A DNA stretch of 32,178 bases. Source: Candidatus Desulfolinea nitratireducens. GTDB taxonomy: Bacteria > Chloroflexota > Anaerolineae > Anaerolineales > Villigracilaceae. The notes under the pieces are model-generated. The model had not been told where the DNA came from and searched no databases. It saw only the letters and a list, made by a program, of their open reading frames with translations. The stretch covers positions 1 through 32,178 of the forward strand of contig JACNJN010000060.1 of the NCBI GenBank assembly GCA_014382535.1. The letters run 5' to 3'. Both the position numbers and the translations under genes were made by a program. Below, in pieces: positions 23,450 through 32,050 of this stretch (positions within the stretch are counted from its first letter, which is position 1; every line of letters begins with the position of its first letter).

Positions 23450-25078
23450 TTATCTCTCCACCAGTTTTGCCCGTTCATTGTACCAATTCAGCACTCCGGA
23501 GAAAACTATACTAATCGTCATGTAGACCAACATCATCAGCACGAAGAGTTGTAAAACCCGTCCAGATTGGTTCATAGTTGTATATGAAACTGCATACATA
23601 TCAGGGAAGCCAATCGCGAAGCCCAAACTTGTGTCCTTGGAGAGACTGAGGAATTCGCCGATCAGTGGAGGTATGATGACCCGCAAAGCTTGTGGCATAA
23701 CGACCAATTGGAGGCGTTGCCCTTCGGAAAGCCCTAAAGCCCGAGCAGCCTCTGATTGACCTTTGGATACCGAGAGAATTCCTGCGCGAACAATTTCTGC
23801 AATAGATCCACCGTAGAAGAGCACCAATGCCATTAATAGCGCTGTAAACTCAGGTCTGACTTTCGAGCCCCCAACCATATTAAGACCTTCAAGTACAGGA
23901 AGGCTCCACACAAGAGGACTTTCCTTGATAGAAATAATTATATTTCCGGTCAGGTTCTCTAGTGTTGCACGTTCCGCAGCCAGGATTGATTTTGACGCGG
24001 CAAATGCTTCACAAGTCCCATCGGCAAATTTTGCAGTGGCCTGGTCTGGGCGGTCTGTTCGATGGATATTGTATGGAATTTTCAAGCCTCGCAGGTGCCG
24101 CGTTAGATTTGCCTCGGACGAGGAATCTTCAAGAACACAAACCTGAAATGCTGCTGCCGAAATTTCTTCCTCAGGTAGTGCTGCGATATCATCGATATGA
24201 TTTACTTTTGCGCGCCTGAGGGTAAATTTTACGAGGTCGCCAACATCGAGGATGCGGCTACCTTTTGTTACCAACATCCCCTGTGTATCAGATACTGCGC
24301 TGGCTGTAAACCAACCAATACTGGCAACAATTACTAAGGAAATGATGCCCAACGCCACGCGGTTACTTGCCTGACCAGTTCGCTCCTCCCGACGCCCCAG
24401 CGATGTCCATAAAACCTGGAATTGAATAATGCCCAGAATTAAGAACGCTATCCAGATTGAAGCTGAGGAGGTAAATATAAGCTTAGGTAAATTTAGGCCA
24501 CGTTCAGATAGAAATATGGGTAAGCCCATGGGTTGTATGGCTTCTTTAAGTGCCGGGAGGGCCAGGACGACCCCAAAATAGATAAATACAATTTGGATTA
24601 GCAGGGGGGTGTTACGCATTAGCTCGACATACCACAAAGCCAATTTGCTAACCAGCCAATTATCTGATAATCGGGCAATACCCGCAATAATGCCAATTAG
24701 GGTTGTGAGCGTAACTCCTAATAATGCAAGCTTCAAGGTGTTGAGAAGACCAACTTTGAAGGCGGTCCAATAGGGATCAGTGTTGACATAATCTATCATG
24801 GTCTCGGCGATATCGAAACCAGATTCACTATCCATGAAGTCGTATGCGCAACGGTAGCTGAATGTGCCATCGCGGCAAATAAATTGTGACTCCCCCAGCC
24901 TGCTGGCATTTTCAGAAAAATTCCCTCCTATTGTTTGGGCGATGATTATAACGAGTAGAATAAAACCTATTTGCCCCAGAACGCCTAAAACGCGTACGTC
25001 AAAGATAAAACTTAGAAAAACTCGCCACCAAGGGCCTTTTTGATCTTCCTGTAATTGGGGAGAGACTTCTTGTTTCAT
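23450..25078 (-). CDS. aapQ: Amino acid ABC transporter permease AapQ-like, with inserted binding-protein-like segment
   Basis: The permease hallmarks are present: LWYVELMRNTPLLIQIVF, then the EAA loop AEIVRAGILSVSKGQSEAARALGLSEGQRLQLVVMPQALRVIIPP. AapQ is typically near 400 residues, and this one has 542. About 110 residues are inserted in the central extracytoplasmic loop. The part encoded at about 23912-24148 resembles residues 185-275 of the AapJ protein next door (VCV, SEANL against TEKNL, GTCEAF against GRCDGW, KSIL, KESPL against KEPL). ATG 25078 is taken as the start. A GTG at 25120 would add 14 residues without a ribosome site. The first loop carries a Cys pair (ICRDGTFSYRC) that may form a disulfide. 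Confidence 0.88.
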   Translation of the reverse strand: MKQEVSPQLQEDQKGPWWRVFLSFIFDVRVLGVLGQIGFILLVIIIAQTIGGNFSENASRLGESQFICRDGTFSYRCAYDFMDSESGFDIAETMIDYVNTDPYWTAFKVGLLNTLKLALLGVTLTTLIGIIAGIARLSDNWLVSKLALWYVELMRNTPLLIQIVFIYFGVVLALPALKEAIQPMGLPIFLSERGLNLPKLIFTSSASIWIAFLILGIIQFQVLWTSLGRREERTGQASNRVALGIISLVIVASIGWFTASAVSDTQGMLVTKGSRILDVGDLVKFTLRRAKVNHIDDIAALPEEEISAAAFQVCVLEDSSSEANLTRHLRGLKIPYNIHRTDRPDQATAKFADGTCEAFAASKSILAAERATLENLTGNIIISIKESPLVWSLPVLEGLNMVGGSKVRPEFTALLMALVLFYGGSIAEIVRAGILSVSKGQSEAARALGLSEGQRLQLVVMPQALRVIIPPLIGEFLSLSKDTSLGFAIGFPDMYAVSYTTMNQSGRVLQLFVLMMLVYMTISIVFSGVLNWYNERAKLVER

Positions 25079-25169
25079 AACTGTTGCCTGCCTTCCCGGT
25101 GGTGATTGCCATTTCACCACATTGTGTAATGGTGTGTATTTTATATATGCTAATACTAAGATTAGAAAT

Positions 25170-25204
25170 AAAGCGACCCGGCGTTTTTTTTGCCGGGTCG
25201 CTTT
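25170..25204 (-). terminator. Hairpin between aapJ and aapQ (likely partial terminator or mRNA stabiliser)
   Basis: AAGCGACCCGGC and GCCGGGTCGCTT form a 13-bp perfect stem. The T run after it on the minus strand is poor (TTTATTTCT). Such a hairpin after a binding-protein gene commonly lowers transcription into the permease genes or protects the 3' end of the upstream message. Confidence 0.65.
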
Positions 25205-25309
25205 TTATGAGCTTAGTACCAGGCAGGGTTGAAAGAAATTAGGGAAGTTTTCCTAATAAAATATCCTGCTGGTCCCCAGTCGATTGATCAACAATGTTAA
25301 CTACTGGGT

Positions 25310-26473
25310 TTAGCGGAACGGGGGCGAATAAAGTATGCCACCATTTGTCCACTGGGCGTTTAAGCCACGTGTCAGACCAAAGGGAGTATCAACACCCAGG
25401 TTGGCTTCGAAGATTTCGCCGTAGTTACCTACTTGGGCGATAATCTGGTAGCAGAAATCGTTGTTCAGACCCATGGCCTGACCAAGATCGCCTTCTACAC
25501 CCAGCAGGTTGAGAATTTGGGGATCGTCTGCGCCGAGCATATCATCAACATTGGCGGAGGTAACACCAAGATCTTCAGCCAGAATGGTGCAGTTGACGGA
25601 CCATTTGACAATATCGAACCAGTTGTCGTCGCCATGGCGAACCAACGGGCCGAGAGGCTCTTTGGACATGGTTTCATCAAGGATCTTGTGTGCAGTGGGG
25701 TCGGCCAAAATGGTGATTGAAGCGATCAAACCAGATTTATCAGTTGTCCAGCCATCGCAGCGGCCCTCATCATAGGCGCCGCGTACGTCAGCGGTTTCAG
25801 CAAATACAACGGGTTCGTAGCTGATTCCGCGGCTGCGGAAGACATCAGCAAGGTTCTTTTCAGTGGTGGTACCAGCGTTTACACATACTGTACCGCCATC
25901 GAGACCTTCAAGAGTATCAATGCCGGAATCTTTGCGGACAGCCATGCCCTGACCATCATAAAAGGTGGTGGGGGCAAAGTTGAAGCCAAGAGAAGTGTCA
26001 CGGCTGACAGTCCAGGTGGTGTTACGGATTAGAACATCAATTTCACCACTTTGTAGAATCGGGAAGCGCTCAGAAGCGTTGCTTGGGCGGGCTTCTGCGG
26101 CGTCGGCATCACCCAATGCTGCAGCAGCTACCACACGGCAGTAATCCCAGTCGAAACCGGTCATGTTGCCATCTGCGTCAGGAACACTGAATCCGGGAAG
26201 ACCACCGCTAACACCACAATTCAAGACACCCAGGCCTTGAACTTTTGCGAGGGTGTCGCCACCACCAGCAAATGTCACAGCAACTTCCACGGTTTCGGTT
26301 TCGGCCGGCATTGCCATTGCCTCTTCGAGTTTGGCATTTGCTGCATCTAGGTCACTTTGCAGGGAATCAATCTCACCCTGCAGAGCAGAAGTATCGCCGC
26401 CGCCGCCACAAGCTGTGACGACCAAGGCTAAAAGTACGAGCACGGCAAAAAAGGGAAATAACTTACGGGACAT
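25310..26473 (-). CDS. aapJ: Amino acid ABC transporter substrate-binding lipoprotein
   Basis: The N-terminus is a lipoprotein signal with lipobox VVTAC (Cys21), followed by a Gly run and a coiled-coil-like spacer (about 30-55, SALQGEIDSLQSDLDAANAK) that keeps the binding domain off the membrane. From 75 on it follows the AapJ/BztA family: LNCGVSGGLPGFS, GFDWDYCRVVAAA, RFPILQSGEIDVLIRNTTWTVSRD, GTVCVNAGTTTEKNL, GRCDGWTTDKSGL and SKEPLGPLVRHGDDNW. The ligand class is polar amino acids, and the exact specificity is unknown. It is first in the operon, with AAGGAGG before the ATG and a hairpin after its stop. The lipid anchor suits a monoderm or Chloroflexota-type envelope. Confidence 0.93.
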   Translation of the reverse strand: MSRKLFPFFAVLVLLALVVTACGGGGDTSALQGEIDSLQSDLDAANAKLEEAMAMPAETETVEVAVTFAGGGDTLAKVQGLGVLNCGVSGGLPGFSVPDADGNMTGFDWDYCRVVAAAALGDADAAEARPSNASERFPILQSGEIDVLIRNTTWTVSRDTSLGFNFAPTTFYDGQGMAVRKDSGIDTLEGLDGGTVCVNAGTTTEKNLADVFRSRGISYEPVVFAETADVRGAYDEGRCDGWTTDKSGLIASITILADPTAHKILDETMSKEPLGPLVRHGDDNWFDIVKWSVNCTILAEDLGVTSANVDDMLGADDPQILNLLGVEGDLGQAMGLNNDFCYQIIAQVGNYGEIFEANLGVDTPFGLTRGLNAQWTNGGILYSPPFR

Positions 26474-26802
26474 AGTAGACTCCTCCTTAGGAGATAGTAA
26501 AGGTTAATTGGATATAATAAAAACTAGGCGTTAGGGTTATAGCACCTCCTTGTCAGCGTACCTATATTGAACAATACGGGGAGATAAAACTCACATTTAT
26601 TGTAGATGAAAGTAATAAATATAACAAGATGATAGTAATAAATTTAGCCAATTTTTATGTAAATTTTATAATACGGAGGTTTATCATGATTATCATCATT
26701 TTTATAAGGGCATATTTTATATTTTCCTTGTGAAAATATGTGACGCAAGGTATAACTTTATTGAGAATTTCTGTAACCCTGGCTAAAATATGGGAGATAG
26801 CA
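26474..26802. promoter_or_regulatory. Divergent regulatory gap between aapJ and the dehydrogenase gene
   Basis: This AT-rich gap must hold promoters for both directions. On the plus strand there is TATAAT at 26667-26672 with a weak -35. On the minus strand, an AAGGAGG (26545-26551) sits well upstream of the aapJ ribosome site without an obvious gene after it. A palindrome TATTGNNCAATA lies near 26565-26576. A micro-ORF (26686-26733) occupies part of the gap. Confidence 0.4.
26686..26733 (+). CDS. Possible 15-residue leader peptide
   Basis: ATG 26686 is preceded by GGAGG with 6-nt spacing, a better ribosome site than that of many long genes here. It encodes a hydrophobic peptide beginning with Met and four Ile and ending at TGA 26731. 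It lies 70 nt before the dehydrogenase start and just after a TATAAT. It may be a regulatory leader peptide or simply chance. Confidence 0.3.
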   Translation: MIIIIFIRAYFIFSL

Positions 26803-27975
26803 ATGAAGATATTACTTTTAGGTGTTGGTATGCAGGGAAAAGCCGCATTGTATGATTTGGTGAATAGTCCAGATGTTTCCCAGATCATTGCTGCCGATAT
26901 TAATTATGATAGCCTGCGGGAGTATGCCGATCAGTTGCAAACACCAAAGTTAAAAACCGTCAAATTGGATGTGCGTGATGATCAAGCTGTAATTAAAGAA
27001 ATGCGTCAGGTGCAGGCTGTGATTATATTGCTTTCACAGGAATTTCGTGAAAACCTGGTTAAATTGGCGATAGAAAGCGGAATTCATTTGATTGAAACTT
27101 CCTATTCTTTGCCAGCCTACGAGGATTTGGGGATCGCTGCAAAAACGAAGGATCTCTCAATCCTGCCCGAATGTGGACTGGATCCGGGGATCGACCTTGT
27201 TCTGGCTGGACGCGCCATCCGAGAATTTGATCTGGTGAGGGCATTGCACGTCTACGGGACAGGGGTTCCCGAGCCGGAGGCTGCCAATAACCCCATCAAA
27301 TATAAAATTTCCTGGACTTTTGCTGGTGTGCTGGGTGCCTATCAGCGCCCTGTGCGGATGCTCAAAGGTGGGCAGGTTGTAGATTTGTCTCCAATCGAGA
27401 TGTTTGATAAGTCAAATATTCACATGGTGGATATGGAGGGACTTGGGCTTATGGAGGCTTACTATAACGGTGATGCGGTCAAATTCCTGGATATTTTTGG
27501 GATCAAAGACACAACAACCGATACAGGACGTTATTCCTTGCGCTGGCCGGGGCATGCCGAATTTTGGACGAAGATGGTGGGCCTGGGTTTCCTGGCCGAT
27601 GAACCTGTTCGTGTGGGCGGCCATGAGATATCACCCCGTCAGTTTGTGCATGATTTATTATCCCCGCAATTGCAATATGAGGAGAATGAGAGAGATATTG
27701 CTGCAATTCGTGTTGTGGTTGAAGGAATGAAGGATGGTCAATCAAAGCGTGTTATTTACCAAATGATTGACAGACGTGATCTGGATACAGGTTTAATGGC
27801 GATGCAGCGCACGGTGGGATTTACAGCCAGCATCGGCGCACAGATGATCTTGCGTGGAGATATCAAGCAGCGTGGTTTATTGACGCCCATTCATGATATT
27901 CCCTCGGATATCTTTATCGCTGAGCTTGAAAAACGGGGTGTTCAAATTCAACGTCAGGAAAAGGAAATCCCATAA
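26803..27975 (+). CDS. Saccharopine dehydrogenase-family oxidoreductase
   Basis: This 390-residue protein starts with a Rossmann NAD(P) motif, MKILLLGVGMQGKAALYDL, continues with VSQIIAADINYDSL (acidic residue after strand 2), and has the C-terminal saccharopine-dehydrogenase-type domain (LPECGLDPGIDLVLAGRAI, PIKYKISWTFAGVLGAY). It resembles lysine 6-dehydrogenase/saccharopine dehydrogenase-like enzymes, though the substrate is not certain. ATG 26803 is chosen because GGGAGA precedes it and the Rossmann strand begins directly after. The frame stays open upstream to 26740. Divergence from an amino acid transporter fits an amino acid catabolic role. Confidence 0.85.
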   Translation: MKILLLGVGMQGKAALYDLVNSPDVSQIIAADINYDSLREYADQLQTPKLKTVKLDVRDDQAVIKEMRQVQAVIILLSQEFRENLVKLAIESGIHLIETSYSLPAYEDLGIAAKTKDLSILPECGLDPGIDLVLAGRAIREFDLVRALHVYGTGVPEPEAANNPIKYKISWTFAGVLGAYQRPVRMLKGGQVVDLSPIEMFDKSNIHMVDMEGLGLMEAYYNGDAVKFLDIFGIKDTTTDTGRYSLRWPGHAEFWTKMVGLGFLADEPVRVGGHEISPRQFVHDLLSPQLQYEENERDIAAIRVVVEGMKDGQSKRVIYQMIDRRDLDTGLMAMQRTVGFTASIGAQMILRGDIKQRGLLTPIHDIPSDIFIAELEKRGVQIQRQEKEIP

Positions 27976-28011
27976 TTTGCTAAAGATGTGATATTTCCTT
28001 TATTTCAGTCG

Positions 28012-28034
28012 AAAGCCATCATCATGGTGGCTTT
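28012..28034. terminator. Terminator between convergent genes
   Basis: AAAGCCATC and GGTGGCTTT pair (one G-T) around ATCAT, between the dehydrogenase stop and the lipoprotein stop. Confidence 0.6.
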
Positions 28035-28043
28035 TCAATTTAA

Positions 28044-28541
28044 TTATTGGGTGTTGAAGTTGCCTATGGGATCGTCGTTCACCCAAATCAGATAGCCTCC
28101 CTTGGGATAATTGCCCATCTCAATCGTAACGTCAAAGGCTCGTAAGACTTGAGCACAGATCACTTCTGGCTCGGCCACTGAATACATTTCCACGATAATA
28201 TTATTCTCATCATCCGGCGGCGGGACATAGACTCGTAGCTCATGGCAGGGAGTCGGCAAATATCCGCTGATATGTAACATGATCTGAATGGGGTCGCTTT
28301 CCGCTGAAAGGAGATCAACTGATTCGGCAAAGGCACTGGCACGGGTCAGCTTGCTATCACCGGGTTGTGGGAGAAAACTTGGCCGCGGAGTTTCATCTGC
28401 TACTGGTAACTCTTCAACCACATTGGTTGGCGCTAATCTCACAGTGGGGATGGTGGTGGTTGGGGTGGTAGGTCTTTCAGTAATATTTGCACAACCAGTT
28501 AGGAATAGAAAGCTGGCAATTAAAAGCAATCTTTCTTTCAT
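28044..28541 (-). CDS. Putative lipoprotein of unknown function
   Basis: This 165-residue protein has a short signal sequence with lipobox FLTGC (Cys17) and a Thr/Pro-rich linker (about 20-60, with PTTPTTTIPT). The small beta-rich domain contains HISGYLPTPCHELRVYVPPPDDENNIIVEMYSV, VICAQVLRAFDVTIEMG and YLIWVND. The two internal Cys could form a disulfide. No family name is certain. It is the last gene downstream of rtcB on the minus strand (60 bp gap). Confidence 0.7.
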   Translation of the reverse strand: MKERLLLIASFLFLTGCANITERPTTPTTTIPTVRLAPTNVVEELPVADETPRPSFLPQPGDSKLTRASAFAESVDLLSAESDPIQIMLHISGYLPTPCHELRVYVPPPDDENNIIVEMYSVAEPEVICAQVLRAFDVTIEMGNYPKGGYLIWVNDDPIGNFNTQ

Positions 28542-28601
28542 ATTACTTTTTCCTCATATAAACCCAAAAAAACAACATAGTAAATCTTTGCGTTGAATAA
28601 C

Positions 28602-30053
28602 TTATCCTTTGATCACAGCCAATGGACGTAGACGAGCAACCTTGCGTGCAATCCCTGCTTCTGACACGGTCTCAACGACCGCGTTCACATCCTTATAAGC
28701 GTTAGGGGCCTCCTCGGCCAAACCTTTCAGTGACCCTGCACGGATGTGGATGCCTTGCTTCCCAAGTTGGCTGCGGAGCGCATCTCCACGGAATTCCTTT
28801 TTCGCCTTCGAGCGGGACATCATTCGTCCGGCACCGTGGCAGGAGGAGCCCAGTGACCGTGTCATGCTCTCTTTTGTGCCGACCAATACCCAGGATGCGG
28901 TCCCCATGCTGCCGGGAACGAGAACGGGTTGACCGATTTTGTTATATTCTGGGGGAAGCCCCGGAGCGCCTGGCCCAAAGGCGCGCGTTGCCCCTTTGCG
29001 ATGTACACAAACCTTGATGCGTTTGTCATTAATCTGATGAACTTCGATCTTGCCCATATTATGGGTAATATCGTAGACCTGATGCAGGTCCCAGTTTTTG
29101 CTCTTCCCCGCGAACGTATCTTCAAAAGCGCGCCGGGCAGCATGTGCCAGCAGTTGACGGTTGACAAATGCAAAATTCGCCGCAGCGCGCATTGCTCCAA
29201 GGTAGGCTGCGCCTTCGGGAGAATCCATCGGCGCGCAGACGAGTTCACGGTCGGGAAGTTTGATATTGTAGCGCTGGACTGCCTTTTGAAAATCGCGCAC
29301 ATAATCGGTGCAGACCTGATGCCCTAATCCGCGGGAGCCAGAGTGGATTTGGACCGCCAGATGGCCTTCCCTTAATCCCATCGCGGAGGCGGCGGTCTCA
29401 TCAAAAATCTCATCAACGATATCTACTTCAATGAAATGATTGCCTGCGCCCAACGAGCCAATTTGGGAGCGTCCGCGATTTTTGGCGCGCTCGCTGACCT
29501 TACGCGGATCTGCGCCCTTAAAAGTGCCGTTTTCTTCAGTGCGGGCCAGATCAGATTTTGTCGCGTAGCCATTATTAAGGGCCCATTTTGACCCATCTCG
29601 GAGCAGTTCTTCCAACTCTGGAAGGGATAGTTTTACCATTCCATCTTTTCCCACGCCACTAGGACAATATTGATTCAGCCGCGTGGCGAGCATCTCCAAA
29701 TGCGGAATTGCGCTCTCAGCCTCGATCTGGGAAGCAAGCAAACGAACCCCACAGTTGATATCGTATCCGATCGCGCCCGGAGAGATTACCCCGATGGGAA
29801 ACTCTGTTGCTGCCACGCCCCCGATCGGAAATCCGTACCCCTGATGCATATCGGGCATCACGATGACTGCCCCTACCAGGCCGGGGAGGGTGGTCGCATT
29901 GACGGCTTGCTCCAGTGATTTGTCCGTTAGTACATGATCGAGCAGTTCCCGCGTGGCAAATATCCGCACGGGGCCGCGCATATCCTCCCGATATGATTGC
30001 GGAATCTCCCATTCGGTTGCGCTGATTTGGATCAGGTCAGAAAGAGCGATCAT
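28602..30053 (-). CDS. rtcB: RNA-splicing ligase RtcB
   Basis: This GTP- and Mn-dependent ligase joins RNA 2',3'-cyclic phosphate (or 3'-phosphate) to 5'-OH ends. The family signatures are intact: [14 protein letters not shown] (metal-binding Asp and Cys), [35 protein letters not shown] and SSCHGAGR with the guanylylated His (H406 from this start). The length (483 aa) is normal for long-type RtcB. ATG 30053 is preferred over an in-frame codon at 30074 because AGGAG lies 5 nt upstream. The archease cofactor gene lies two genes upstream in the same direction, so this is an RNA repair or tRNA splicing unit. A palindromic repeat lies directly upstream. Confidence 0.96.
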   Translation of the reverse strand: MIALSDLIQISATEWEIPQSYREDMRGPVRIFATRELLDHVLTDKSLEQAVNATTLPGLVGAVIVMPDMHQGYGFPIGGVAATEFPIGVISPGAIGYDINCGVRLLASQIEAESAIPHLEMLATRLNQYCPSGVGKDGMVKLSLPELEELLRDGSKWALNNGYATKSDLARTEENGTFKGADPRKVSERAKNRGRSQIGSLGAGNHFIEVDIVDEIFDETAASAMGLREGHLAVQIHSGSRGLGHQVCTDYVRDFQKAVQRYNIKLPDRELVCAPMDSPEGAAYLGAMRAAANFAFVNRQLLAHAARRAFEDTFAGKSKNWDLHQVYDITHNMGKIEVHQINDKRIKVCVHRKGATRAFGPGAPGLPPEYNKIGQPVLVPGSMGTASWVLVGTKESMTRSLGSSCHGAGRMMSRSKAKKEFRGDALRSQLGKQGIHIRAGSLKGLAEEAPNAYKDVNAVVETVSEAGIARKVARLRPLAVIKG

Positions 30054-30067
30054 TTTACTCCTCTCTG

Positions 30068-30152
30068 CCCTCACCCCCGCATCGCTTCGCTCGCTCCCCC
30101 TCTCCCGCGGAGCGGGAGAGGGAAGTTCGAGCGGAGCAAGAACGGGTGAGGG
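30068..30152. repeat. Long palindromic repeat upstream of rtcB
   Basis: CCCTCACCC (30068-30076) pairs with GGGTGAGGG (30144-30152), and CCCTCTCCCGC (30098-30108) with GCGGGAGAGGG (30112-30122). The middle also pairs in part (GCTTCGCTCG against CGAGCGGAGC). The whole can form one extended cruciform. It is a typical dispersed intergenic palindrome and lies 7 bp from the rtcB ribosome site. Confidence 0.75.
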
Positions 30153-30160
30153 AAGTTGTT

Positions 30161-31012
30161 CTACTTTTCAAAAAGACCACGAAGTTCTGCGGTGCGATCC
30201 TCGATGTTTTTTTTATATTTGTTGACAGCTTTTAAACTACTTTCATTGATCCCCATCATGGCATTCTCTGCACGGGCCAGTCCATTGTAGATCAGGCGCA
30301 GCAGCCGCTTGATCTCGTTGGGGTGCAGGTCAAGCATTTCCAGTGTTTTATCCATTTGGATGGTATGTTGACGCATATGCGATTCAAAACGATGCAGCCG
30401 GAAGCGCAAAGTCATCGCCTCTTTTTCCCAATATAAGGTTGTCTTCTCCAGTTCTTCATCGCTGATATCAGCCAGCATGGACAAAGTCCTGGCATGAACA
30501 GTCTCATGATAATCCAGGGCGGCCTCGATTGGTCCGGCAAGGATTGCATCTACTTCAGCATCATTTGTTCCAGAGACCTCTTCCCAAATTTCTTCGGTCA
30601 TTTTGCTCAGCTTCCCATCTCTCAAACGATGATCATTCAGACCGTTTTTTATCGCCACATGGAAGAGCAGATCGGCTTCAACGATATGGGTATAAACCTT
30701 GCGCAGCGACCATTCTCCTTCTGCGGGAACGCGTTCATATTCAGCTGGGTCGATACCGAGTAGTGATGCCTGCAGATCACGAAAGGCGAGATGATAACCG
30801 GCCAAAATATGTTGTGTCTGAGAGAGCGCTTTTTTTCGTCTATGGGACTGAAAAGCTTCCAAAGTCAGTAAATCCTCAAGGGTTCTGAAAAAGGCGAATC
30901 GAAAACCCTCCTCATCGTAATCTTTCCAGACCCATTCGCGTTCCAGATCGGCGTCGGTCATTTCGAGGGCAAATTTTGTAAAATCCTGAATACTATTAAA
31001 AAGGGTGTTCAT
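30161..31012 (-). CDS. DinB-like (four-helix bundle, DinB_2) protein
   Basis: In this 283-residue protein, the middle and C-terminal part (about 80-230) form a DinB/DUF664-type helical bundle. [18 protein letters not shown] supplies the first metal-type His. [24 protein letters not shown] supplies the typical later His residues. The family binds metal and includes thiol-dependent transferases and damage-induced proteins. The substrate here is not visible. The N-terminal 80 residues are less typical and acidic/aromatic. The gene lies between the archease gene and rtcB in the same direction, 11 bp after archease, an arrangement that suggests shared regulation. Confidence 0.75.
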   Translation of the reverse strand: MNTLFNSIQDFTKFALEMTDADLEREWVWKDYDEEGFRFAFFRTLEDLLTLEAFQSHRRKKALSQTQHILAGYHLAFRDLQASLLGIDPAEYERVPAEGEWSLRKVYTHIVEADLLFHVAIKNGLNDHRLRDGKLSKMTEEIWEEVSGTNDAEVDAILAGPIEAALDYHETVHARTLSMLADISDEELEKTTLYWEKEAMTLRFRLHRFESHMRQHTIQMDKTLEMLDLHPNEIKRLLRLIYNGLARAENAMMGINESSLKAVNKYKKNIEDRTAELRGLFEK

Positions 31013-31023
31013 TTTCTCTCCAT

Positions 31024-31425
31024 TTACACATCAAATACGATTTCAACTTCCAGTCCGCGTGCGCTCTGCCGTATCTTCAGATTATGAAAGGTGACAGCCT
31101 TGATCTCTTTATCAATGGATGTTATTGCTCCCCCTTCTAATTCAACTTTTAATTGATATCCGTCTATCTTCATTTTACCAATGGGGTTAAATATTAGATT
31201 TTCTGATTCGGCCAGATAAAGTAACTCCTCCAAAAATGCGACCAGGAGACTCTCCGCATCTACCGCATCCAGTGATATCTCCCGTTTCACCCGTGGACTC
31301 TCGGCGGGCTCTGCATTGGCGAGTGCATACATCCCCCGCGCGGATTCTGTCAACAGCCCGGCCAGATCATCCGCCCAAACCCGGAGCGACCAATCGGCGG
31401 TGTGGGAAATCTCTTCAAAAGGCAT
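31024..31425 (-). CDS. Archease (RtcB activator)
   Basis: This 133-residue protein has FEEISHTADWSLRVWADDLAGLLTESARGMYAL at the N-terminus (with the metal-coordinating His and Asp), DAESLLVAFLEELLYLAESENLIF in the middle and the ITSIDKEIKAVTFHNLKI strand-His near the end, all archease features. Archease accelerates RtcB guanylylation and allows multiple turnover. rtcB is two genes downstream on the same strand. It is the first gene of this unit, preceded by a palindromic repeat. Confidence 0.93.
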   Translation of the reverse strand: MPFEEISHTADWSLRVWADDLAGLLTESARGMYALANAEPAESPRVKREISLDAVDAESLLVAFLEELLYLAESENLIFNPIGKMKIDGYQLKVELEGGAITSIDKEIKAVTFHNLKIRQSARGLEVEIVFDV

Positions 31426-31444
31426 ATTATCTTATCCTAAAGCT

Positions 31445-31550
31445 AACCGCCAAAGCGCGAAGGACGCCAAGATTCTTATTTAAATCGCCAAGGAGTAAAA
31501 AGACTTGGCGGCATTAAGAAAAACTCTGCGCTCTCTGCGTCTTGGCGGTT
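31445..31550. repeat. Palindromic CGCCAAG repeat element (about 106 bp)
   Basis: The ends are AACCGCCAA and TTGGCGGTT, and the inner parts hold further CGCCAAG (31465-31471, 31486-31492) and CTTGGCG (31504-31510) copies. It fills the gap between the thioesterase and archease genes. It has no coding content and looks like a non-autonomous dispersed element. Confidence 0.7.
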
Positions 31551-31557
31551 CACGTTT

Positions 31558-32004
31558 CTACTCCCTGTATCGACTCTCTTCAAATAAATGCGGCGCCTCA
31601 ACATAGATCCCTGTACAACTCACCGCGACAGAGCCATCCGGCAAATATATTTCTCCCGTCCCGAAAAATTTGCGACCTTCTTTTCCTGTCATCCGCGCCT
31701 CAACGGTGACGGTGCTATCAATTGGAATCGCCTGTCGATAATTTATATCCATGTTCACTACTGCCACGTTATACCCCGCCCGCCAGATCGCCACACCGAT
31801 CACCTCATCGAGCACAGCTGCCGAGGCCCCGCCGTGGACATGCCCAGGCGGACCCTGTTGTTTGACCGTCAGCATAAATTCGGAAAAGATACTGCCATCT
31901 TCCCTGGCATACCAGGTCAGCCCGACGCCGTGCGGGTTTTGTGTGCCGCATATATAGCAGGGTCCATGTTCAGAAATGGGTTTTAGAGTTGATTGTGTTG
32001 TCAT
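31558..32004 (-). CDS. Hotdog-fold thioesterase (PaaI/YbgC-like)
   Basis: This 148-residue protein has GHVHGGASAAVLDEVIGVAIW, the hotdog-fold motif with the catalytic acidic residue on the central helix. AVVNMDINYRQAIPIDSTVTVEARMTGKEGRKFFGTGEIYLPDGSVAVSCTGIYV follows as the beta-sheet core. The N-terminal CYICGTQNPHGVGL is a feature of a subset of PaaI-like proteins. It probably hydrolyses an acyl-CoA; the substrate is unknown. It is followed by the palindromic repeat, so it is likely a separate transcript from archease. Confidence 0.85.
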   Translation of the reverse strand: MTTQSTLKPISEHGPCYICGTQNPHGVGLTWYAREDGSIFSEFMLTVKQQGPPGHVHGGASAAVLDEVIGVAIWRAGYNVAVVNMDINYRQAIPIDSTVTVEARMTGKEGRKFFGTGEIYLPDGSVAVSCTGIYVEAPHLFEESRYRE

Positions 32005-32050
32005 GGGGATATTGTAATCTCTTTACCGCCTTGCTGAGCGTCATTTTATC

